A stretch of 64,000 nt of DNA from Lamellibrachia satsuma (Eukaryota; Annelida; Polychaeta; Sabellida; Siboglinidae), in assembly GCA_033239005.1 (NCBI GenBank), contig BSQZ01000006.1:4983501-5047500 (forward strand), in the 5' to 3' direction. Numbering within the stretch: the first letter of the stretch is position 1; each line of letters opens with the position of its first letter. Position numbers and translations under genes: made by a program. The notes under the pieces are model-generated. The model did no database searches and was not told where the DNA came from. It saw only the letters and a program-made list of their open reading frames with translations. Shown in pieces: positions 26,166-64,000 of the stretch.

Positions 26166-28025
26166 ATATTGTAACATTAACACTTTTAGAAATGACACCT
26201 CCATATCGGATTTTTAATCTGCCATTTATATATACAAGTGTATGTCACTATGATAAGTTAAGCACTGCAATAATAGTTGTGCTCTGATTTATCCAAACTA
26301 TTTTGCTTAACTTCAATCTGCTTCAAGAGGGTTTTCACAGCGCACTCTCAACACCAATTTATTTCTCGCGTCTTGTCAATTTGGTTGTGGCTATATCAAC
26401 ACAGAAGTCTGTTTACTTCAGTCGTGACAACTGAGACGAAATTGGCACCTATCTGTACTGCTGAGTGTTACCATAAAGGCATTAACCACTTAAACGTTAC
26501 ACGTGGGTCACCATGACACTATTAGAATACATAAACAATAGTGGCCTTTCCCTCCATCTACGGCGAGTGTGTTGGCCGTCCATTGAAGCCGTATTTCAAA
26601 GAGCGATGCTTTGTTTGAATCAGCCTGAACCGACAATGACAACATGATTTATTATCGCCTTTCGAAGTATAAGAAAATAGCTATGCAAACTTTCAAAAGA
26701 GAAATGTATCCGGTATAACATGCAATACATAATAACTATTATTAATTAGAATGTATGATAATTGCATAATTCATACAACATTATTTCATGTAAAAACTAC
26801 ATTAATTAATCTAAGTTGAAAAACAGGAAGAAAACCATAAATATATATAACCTTTCACAAAACTTTTAGTATGGGAAGGCGGGGCATGTCTGCACGCTGA
26901 GTACATCTCAGTATTGACCACACCATAACAATAGTTAATGGGGAAATAAGTCGTTGTTTTGGACCTATGCTCCTGTAAGAGTTAGTAAAACGTAACCATT
27001 TGTAACTACAATCAAGAATATCATGCCAGTGGCATACTGGGAAATCCTTGGTGAACACATAACATCTTAATTTAATGGGCAGCGCCACGCTGTTAGATAA
27101 TCCTACGTCACGGGTGTTTGTAGTCTGCTAATATTTGCTCACCAATTAATGAAGATCTATTTGTAAGTGGTACTGAAATAGAACTGTCTAAGCCGAATGG
27201 CGGCGGTAAAAGTGTCGTTCTGCCATTCTGCCTGAGTACTTATTGCAATCGATCCCATAACGCAGTGCTCCACTTTCCCAGCAAATGACGTAATTGTGCT
27301 GCGCGTAATCACAAAGCGCGTAATCACGTGGCGTCTGGAGTGTAAAACGTCATCCGTGATTAACAAAGTGTTTTCGCAACTATGGGACCGACGCCGAATA
27401 ACGACGACTTTACACAAATGTTGGGAGCTCCTCTTCTTCCATTTAAGCTCAGAACTCTATGTTAACCAAATATAAATGTGGCTAGAGTATTTTCGAGCCG
27501 TGATCACTACTGCGTGGGAACGGGTGGTGTACCGCTGGTTCGGGTCCGTGTTTTTATGTCGTGTCTGCGTAGTTTAGCAATATATTAATGCAGGACAATA
27601 TGATATTTAATAATAAGGACTATGTGAAAGCGACATCTTACATATTTAAACATTGGACGGGTATGCTCATAATGGCAGTTGGTTGTGAATAAATAGTTAA
27701 TTATATTATAGTTTATAATAAGTTACATAAATAATAATAGTTAATATATCCGTCCCAGTCCTAGAGCGAAATATGCGCTGTTACCGCTGCGTACCAGCGC
27801 CATTTCTCTCTCCCTCTCTCCCTCTCCCTCTCTCCCTCTCCCCCCCCTCTCTCTCTCTCTCTCTCTCAACCTTCCAAATACTACGTGTTAACCTCATCTA
27901 GTTGATAACTATTACGCATAATAATTTAATAATTTATGCCTAACAAGGAAGTCCACCATATGGTCTTTAATTAACCTTTTTAATAATTTACAACTAGATC
28001 CAACTCCGCGGTCTATGCAACCACC
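26045..28025 (+). repeat. Local duplication, copy 2
   Basis: It is homologous to 23005-24560. It differs by an insertion at about 26905-27462 that is absent from copy 1, and by a 71-bp patch identical to LINE sequence (27923-27993). Confidence 0.82.
27923..27993 (-). repeat. 71-bp patch identical to nearby LINE ORF2
   Basis: It is identical to 30038-30108 in the same orientation. It sits where the paired duplication copy has only a few bases (acgcat ... tcaactag). There is no LINE 3' end. Confidence 0.85.
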
Positions 28026-28240
28026 AGTGTGTCGTTCGCGACGGATCATTTCAGCCACTGGAGAGTCGTCCTCGACGGTTCATTCCAACCACCAGTGAGT
28101 CGTTCGCGACGGATCATTTCAGCCACTGGAGACTCGCTCTCGACGGTTCTTCCAACCACCAGTGAGTCGTTCTCGACGGTTCATTCCAGTCACCGGAGAG
28201 TCGCTCCCGGCGGTTCATTCCAGCCACAAGGGAGCACCTT
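28010..28240 (+). repeat. Degenerate 33-bp-type minisatellite
   Basis: It is related to the 24560-25492 array (gtgagtcgttcgcgacgg, cattccagccac), with about seven units. Confidence 0.8.
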
Positions 28241-28784
28241 AGGGGGATGAGGGGGGAAGAGGAGAGAGGGGAGGGGAGAATAGGACGCGGACGGAGGGAG
28301 ATTTGGAAAAGCTAGAGACGGGACAAGGTGACCAAACGAATGGGCGGGTGAGAATGTTACCTGACATTCAGACCTTTTGCCTAGACAGACAGTCAGGGTG
28401 GCTGACCGGACAACTCCGAGAAGGTGTAGACGTGTACTGGTTGCAACACCTTAGTCAGGAATGACACAGCCGGACAGACAGTAGACACTGTGACACAGCC
28501 GTAAATGAGGTGTGCGCCGACTGGAGTGGGTAATGAAACCGGGCGAACTGAGGAATTATGGGCCATCCAAATGGTGCGACTGACATCAAACACAATTTAT
28601 GTTTAAATTGGAAAACTCGGTCGGTGAATGTTGTCAGTTATTGCACTAGTGTGCACATTAACCGACTTAACAGAGTATGTGAAAATGTTGTACTATATAC
28701 ATTAGAAAATAAACTACTGCAGCGCTAGACATAGGGTGTAAGTGTGACTGTGAAGAAATAGGGTAAATTAATTGAATGGTTTAA

Positions 28785-30420
28785 CAAGATTTAACAAAAT
28801 TTGCCATCCAAACAAAAGGCCCAGAAGGCAAGTGGATAAGGAATACATTGGCTTATCGAGAGTCGATCAGTGTTCATCTACGTGTAACTACGTGTAACTC
28901 CTGAGATATGTGTCCAACTTGTTTTAAACATATTTACGCAGCTAGCGGTTATACAATCCGTAGATAATTTGTTCCATTCATTTACTGTCCTCTGTGAGAA
29001 CTAGTGCTTCCTGATATCCAATCTACACTGATCCTTTACTAACTTTACCTCATGTCCTTTAGTTTGGCTATCTTTCTTGAGAGTGAAAAACATATTTCGA
29101 TCAACATTTTCATACCCATTCAATATCTTAAAAACTTCAATCTGATCTGCTCTTAACCTTCTTGTCTCTACAGTTGTTAAACCACATTCTTTCAGGCGTT
29201 CTTCATAACTAAGGTGTCTCGGTTCTGGAATAATTTTAGCTGCTCTCCTCTGTATGCGTTCAAGTGTATCTATATCCTTCTTACGATATGGTCTCCACGC
29301 TTCTAAATAAGATCTAACTATTGCTTTATACAGAAGTATAATTAGCTTTTTATCCTTGTAAGTTATGTTTCTCCTAATCAACCCAAAAATTGTATTACCC
29401 TTTGAAGCTGCAATACCTCACTGCTCTGAAACTTTCATATCAGCACTTATTGTTATTCCTAAGTCCTTTTCTTTTACAGTAGTACCCAGAACGGCATCTC
29501 CCATTTTATAGTTTATATCCAAGTTCCCATGTCCTGTATGTAGGCATTTACATTTCCCAAAATTGAACAACATCTGCCATTTCTCAGACAATTTCACTAA
29601 TATGTCTAGATCGTTTTGTAAATATTGTTTATCACCATCAATGTTAACTTTTCTAAGCACTTTTGTGTCATCTGCAAATTTTAGTACGTTACTTGTTATA
29701 CTGTTTTCCAAGTCATTGATATATATTAAACATAATAAAGGTCCTTGTGGTACCCCACTCGAAATTGATTTCCAGTTTGAAACTTCTCCATCTACTACAA
29801 CACGCTGTCTTCTGTCAGTCACCCATTGTTCTATCCAATCAACTAAGCCATCCCAGACACCATGGGCTTTTAATTTAATTAGTAATCTTTGATGTGGTAC
29901 TTTGTCAAAAGCTTTCTGAAAATCTAAGTAGATAATATCTACTGGCGTTCCCACGTCTATCCACTTAGTGATTTCTTCCAAGAAACATAACATATTTGTT
30001 AAGCATGACCTCGCTTTTAGGATTCCATGTTGAGATAAATTTAATAATTTATGCCTAACAAGGAAGTCCACCATATGGTCTTTAATTAACCTTTTTAATA
30101 ATTTACAAATCACTGACGTTAAACTCACTGGTCTGTAATTCTCTGACTTATTTCTCGAACCCTTTTTAAATAATGGTATGATGTTTGCTTCTTTCCATTC
30201 AAAAGGAACAACTCCCTCTTTTAATGATAAAGTAGAACACTCTTGCAAGTGGCATACTGATTTGTTCTACTGTTTCCATTAGTAATTTTGGAGGAATCCC
30301 ATCCACTCCCGGTGATTTATTATCTTTCATTGCCTTTATTTTCTTAGCAACCATTTCTGGAGTTACAATTAACGGTCCTAAATAGGCAGATTTAGCCTCC
30401 TGAAAATTAGCAGAATGCAA
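28785..30420 (-). pseudogene. LINE copy 3, 5'-truncated reverse transcriptase
   Basis: On the minus strand it encodes KSPGVDGIPPKLLMETVEQI, NIIPLFKKGSRNKSENYRPV, IIYLDFQKAFDKVPHQRLL, a shortened GVPQG-PLLCLIYINDL, KFADDTKVL, and thumb sequence to DQCRLDIRKH, then the shared 3' UTR (28785-28930). Frame breaks occur near 30240, 29410 and 28985. It lacks ORF1 and the endonuclease. Closely related to copy 1. Confidence 0.88.
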
Positions 30421-30559
30421 AGCGAAAGCAAAACGTTGGATTTATCCCGCGCCCCTCCGACGTCGCTGCTCAGAGCCCCGGCCGACATGTTCACGCAAAC
30501 ACCATTTCAACTTTAATTGGCGTATCCATTAAAGCTGCTATTACTGTGCGAAAACGGTT

Positions 30560-30700
30560 CGTTCTTGTAATCACTGTCCATTGCTAGGTATTCGACTGAA
30601 CTGAGGTAAAGTAATGTGAATGAAATTGCCCAAGTTTCGAAACGGTCCTCTCGATAGACAGTCTTTCGCTCTACCCGCCACGCTACTGCGCCCATGTGAA
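30560..30700 (-). repeat. tRNA-like SINE head fragment
   Basis: The minus strand contains ggcgcagtagcgtggcgggt and a serine/leucine-like arm, plus the family's tgaatgaaattgcccaa segment. Confidence 0.5.
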
Positions 30701-30882
30701 TACAGGCACACACAAATAAAACATGCAGTATACCTGCATGTCGGGGCACGGGGAAGGGGCGCAAACCAGTGAGCAGTGGCTCGGAAGGGGACAGAGATGT
30801 AGGCCCTAGTGGCGCAACAGGATATTCGCGGAATAAATCAAACCCCGAAGCCAGGGGGAATTGTATAATGCCCTTGTAAAAA

Positions 30883-32766
<1,884 letters not shown>

Positions 32767-34630
32767 ATACGCCAGTGAGACATATAAACACGATTCTGAT
32801 TCAACTCATACATGAAACAAAGGGGACATGCTATGATTTGATTAAATTACTTAATGCTTTGGTATTGCCATGACAATACACACCACTTCATTTGTGTCCT
32901 GTTCTACATTTGTCCCTCCATGCATATGTGCCTCTCCCGTCCTGACTCACAAGTTTCCCGTTTTATCAAAGTAAAGTTTTGAAAAAGTGCCATTGTGATG
33001 TATTTTATCGCACATTTAAATCACTGAATGTTGGTCGCAATACCCATGGATGACCTAGTAAGGATTTATAAGGAGGGCAATCCTGTAATAGACGCGAACA
33101 CGGAAAGCGAACGTTTTAGAAAGGTGGATCTGCGCGGAACTGCAGGAGTCGCTAATCACAGCTGCAAGGCTATGCTCGTCGTTTTGAAAGTCCGGATTTT
33201 TTTGTAGAAGTGATTCAGCGTGCATCCTGGCAGGGTGTGTAATAAACTGACAAGTCTACGATTCAACAGGTCAATCTGCCAGGGGTAGTGTAGTACTACT
33301 ACCAAGTCCGGATTTTTTTTGTAGAAATGATTCAGCGTGCATCCTGGCAGGGTGTGTGATAAACTGACAAGTCTACGATTCAACAGGTCAATCTGCCAGG
33401 GGTAGTGTAGTACTACTACCACCGCTAGCGAGGATGTTCCACCACATTCTCCAACAGCGTTCGACGGGCCCGCATGGTACATGTAGCGCCATCTACCGAT
33501 CAAACTGACGGGATTGAATCGTGGGTTCAAAATTAATGCACACGAACAATGTTCCTATTATAAACTGCACACCCAAACTGTGCCTGCGACATAAGACAAC
33601 TAAATTGTACCGTTTACCGTGCAATACGGCCAATTAAAATTTACTCTTGTGAAAATGTTTGTTTTCCCCAAGACATTATGCAGTTTAAACAATCTTTAGT
33701 GATGTACATACTGGTGAAAGTCATAACCATGCTCTCTGGCATGTATGATTATTACTGCTTAACAGTGTGTGCCCTAATTCACTGACAACTTACACCGTGT
33801 TGCATAGACCAGCTGCAAGTATATGAACTAATGTAAGAACCAAACACAGTCCATTCACATGGTTATTTAATTACACAAATCTCTGCCATGTATGTATACC
33901 AACTGAAAGCTCCTCATAGCAGCAACACCGATGTACATACAAAGGGCATAGGGATAACATCAAATTAACAAACATGCACTGTTGACTGAACAGCTCTATT
34001 TTCTGTCTGTATGCAACCAGTGAAAATTTATTTTGTCCACTTACAGCAGCCAGGGTTGCATTTCTCCATAGCATAATTTTACAAAATATTTTTACTGGTA
34101 GTAGCAATATATGCATGCTTTCTTGGTGACATCGTCTAAAAACATGATTTTCCTTTAAATGTAAAATTTGTCCACTTACAGCAGTTTTCCTCATGAAACA
34201 ATTGTACAATACATTATATTCTATTGGTAGCAACAGAATGCTTGCTTTCTTCATAACATCTTTTAAAATCACGATTTTCCTCTAACTGCAACTCTGACAA
34301 AATATTAAACTTGTTCACTTACTGTGTTTTCATTATAAAATAATTGCACATTATATTTTTATCGGTAACAATAAAAAGCTCACTTTCTTGATAACATCTT
34401 TTAAAACCATGATTTTTCTCTAAAAGCAACACTTGATAAATACACTGTTCACTGCATTATGTTATCTATCATATATTTCAACAAATATACATCATTACAG
34501 TGGTTGCACGTATTTATCTAACGTCATCTATTAACAACATTGTTGCCTGCTACATTCTCTACAAATTACTTCCTGATGCATCAGCAACACATCTGAAATA
34601 AAATGTTGAGAGTACCAAGTGGCAAAACAC
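32767..34630. other. Intergenic sequence downstream of gene B
   Basis: It contains a tandem duplication of about 117 bp (33187-33302 and 33303-33419). It also contains about three diverged 125-bp units at 34022-34440 (gcttgctttcttcataacatc / tttaaaaacatgattttcct). No gene was recognised. Confidence 0.6.
33187..33419. repeat. 117-bp direct duplication
   Basis: Two adjacent, almost identical copies contain gattcagcgtgcatcctggc and gtctacgattcaacaggtca. Confidence 0.9.
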
Positions 34631-34789
34631 TTTAAAACCTCCACCATTAGTTTCCAAATATACATTTCTCAGCAGCATAAATAGACAATGTTAAAATGTA
34701 AAAAAACATGGCAAAATATGTATAGCCACAATGGAATGAACAAAGACACATGATATGTTCATACACTTGGTCCAGGTCAGACCTCACAA

Positions 34790-35085
34790 CAACAGTAGAT
34801 ATAGCACCAACACCAATGTATAGTGGATATAGCACCAACATCAATGTATAGTGGATATAGCACCAACACCAATGTATAGTGAATATAGCACCAACATCAA
34901 TGTATAGTGAATATAGCACCAACACCAATGTATAGTGAATATAGCACCAACATCAATGTATAGTGGATATAGCACCAACACCAATGTATAGTGAATATAG
35001 CACCAACATCAATGTATAGTGGATATAGCACCAACACCAATGTATAGTGAATATAGCACCAACATCAATGTATAGTGGATATGGC
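34790..35085. repeat. 26-bp minisatellite, about 11 copies
   Basis: The unit is atagcaccaacaccaatgta plus tagtgg. Two variants (acatc and acacc) alternate, so the real period is 52 bp in much of the array. Confidence 0.92.
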
Positions 35086-36159
35086 AAGTGAAGAAAACAC
35101 CTAATGTGCAAGAAAAACACAAATATTTCTTGCATTTAGAGTGATTCTAGGATTTTTGTGAGGTTGATTCAACCTGACTGTAATCAGCAAACAGTCTAGA
35201 CATTGAAAAAGATTTTTGTATCATCGGATGTAACCATTTTTAAGTAGATAAATTCTCACACTTCTCATAAAAGCTGCATTGCTGCAATGCTAACAACTCA
35301 TTACTACAACATGCATATTTTACATTGGTATTTCATGCAAAATTTGGTAACGTTTAACATCACATTTGATACATGATTTCCAAATATTTATGAAATACCA
35401 CATACATGGCAAGTAAGACATATACAATCATCATATACACATTGTACACATAAAACATTTACATTTTGTAATCTTCTGTTAGAAAAATAAAGTGATATGA
35501 TAAAATGATATCACAGCTTTTAAAGAAGTATAATTTTGTATATTTTGCCCATGGATAAGGATCAAATGCAACAAAAATGTTGAACATTCCCAGCATAATT
35601 TACCTAAGGAAATAAATATGTTGAAAGGTTAATTCCTTATAGAATTCCCAGAAAAATTTTAAAGACCATTTGATGCCTATCAGAGATAAAATTTGTAAAA
35701 ATATCTCCACCATCAAAACAAGCATCTCACATAATGAAATATTCACAACTGCATTAATTGTATATATTGTGACTGTAAATTATATAAATTGCAACTTAAG
35801 GCTGTCACATTCAAATAACTACACTGTAATTTGAGTTACTGTCGTTTTAAAAATGTTTCACTTCCTACAAGCCACATAACAGTAATCCTACAAGAAAACA
35901 ACTTAAATGCCACGGGTACAAATGCACTTACAAATGCCACAAGTGTGTTTTTTACATTAAGATATTAGCTACTAAATTGTTCCACAATTTGCGTACAGTA
36001 ATCAAATCAGTATAAAAACACCACCTGCTTTACTCTCAAGCCACAGAACTGATACACGGGTGAACATCTTTGAATGTTATGATTCTAGTCGATGTCTTAG
36101 AATACACTGCAGATGCAGTGAGCCGTGTTGTCAGATTCAGTGAAGTGTGTCCGTTCAGA
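35086..36159 (-). other. Probable 3' UTR and flank of gene B
   Basis: AT-rich sequence directly after the gene B stop codon. It has no ORF or recognised repeat. The polyadenylation site was not resolved. Confidence 0.4.
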
Positions 36160-63227
<27,068 letters not shown>

Positions 63228-63469
63228 CTGAAATATACCAGCAGAGAATACGTTACATATTATTAACAAAGAACATTAACATTGAGACGATTAACATTGA
63301 AAGTATGTCTACACATCAACTTGAATAGTAAGTTTATTAGGCATAATTGTTAAATAATTTATATATCTAGTAACTGGAGACAATGTGTTCGCAAAGGATT
63401 TTAACTTGTTACAGTCTTGATCATATATTTATTAATTATTAACGTTATATAGTCTGATTGTTTTTATCA

Positions 63470-64000
63470 TAACATCCTGTTGTATAGTAAAAACTATATA
63501 TGTTCTAACATCATGTTATACAGTATAAACTCTATCTGTTCTAACATCCTGTTGTATAGTATAAACTATATCTGTTGTAACATAATGTTGTATAATAAAA
63601 CTATATCTTTTCTAACATCATGTTATACAGTATAAACTATCTGTTCTAACATCATGTGGTATAGTATAAACTATATCTGTTCTAACATCATGTTGTATAG
63701 TATAAACTACATCTGTTCTAACATCATGTTGCATAGTATAAATTATATATGTTCTAACATCATGTTGTATAGTATAAACAATATATATGTTCTAACATCA
63801 TGTTGTATAGTATAAACTATATCTAAATGTAAATGTTCATTTATTTCTATAGCACCATATTTATACAATAACATTCTGTATAGTACAATAAATAGCACAG
63901 TATAAGTGATAAATGATCTGTTCTAACATCATGTTGTATAGTATAAACTATATATTTGTTCTAACATCATGTTGTATAGAATAAACTATATATGTTCAAA
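63470..64000. repeat. 36-bp tandem repeat running off the window
   Basis: Unit gttctaacatcatgttgtat plus agtataaactatatct, about 13 copies with variants, in the intron upstream of exon 63078-63227. It continues beyond 64000. Confidence 0.92.

Overview
The window is eukaryotic genomic DNA from a marine invertebrate, most likely an invertebrate deuterostome and possibly amphioxus. The pointers are exon-sized coding islands with GT/AG junctions, a large non-classical cadherin, CR1-group LINEs whose ORF1 carries an SGNH esterase, tRNA-derived SINEs, many DNA-transposon remnants and exceptional minisatellite content, including arrays that repeat exon-intron junctions. The species call is inference. 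No bacterial-style operon, CRISPR array or phage feature is present.

Two real genes were reconstructed, both on the minus strand, by joining exons whose splice sites and reading phases agree throughout. Gene A (13582 down to 1343) has 7 exons and encodes a 350-aa protein with a signal peptide. Its second half resembles the Hedgehog N-terminal/M15-peptidase fold (WDE, SLHxEGRA), and its first half looks like a degenerate second copy of that fold. Gene B (63227 down to 36160) is the 3' part of a large cadherin of the CDH23/PCDH15 type: 16 exons, 764 codons, about five cadherin repeats, a membrane-adjacent domain, one transmembrane helix with a cysteine cluster, and a short tail. Its 5' exons lie beyond position 64000.

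Layout: 1-13582 holds gene A and its intronic SINEs, nested MITE and minisatellites. 13583-36159 is intergenic. It carries a TA-flanked terminal-inverted-repeat (TIR) element (15624-17400), an almost full CR1-group LINE (18545-22568), a diverged local duplication (23005-24560 and 26045-28025) with 33-bp and 72-bp arrays, a minus-strand LINE fragment (28785-30420), and a second copy of the TIR element whose middle is a perfect CA repeat of about 1 kb (31139-32163). 36160-63227 is gene B. Its introns contain a second LINE (48232-52025), an 884-bp TIR element, a 585-bp TIR element, a hAT-like MITE and, at 58393-62512, a LINE remnant interrupted by a pogo-like transposon and then by a second LINE.

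The most unusual pattern is that several tandem arrays are anchored on splice junctions. Two arrays in gene B reiterate the last 36-43 nt of an exon together with its 5' splice site. One array in gene A reiterates a 3' splice site with the first bases of the exon. Others begin a few bases inside the intron. The two genes show no sequence evidence of a shared pathway, apart from both domain types occurring together in the sponge/cnidarian protein Hedgling.
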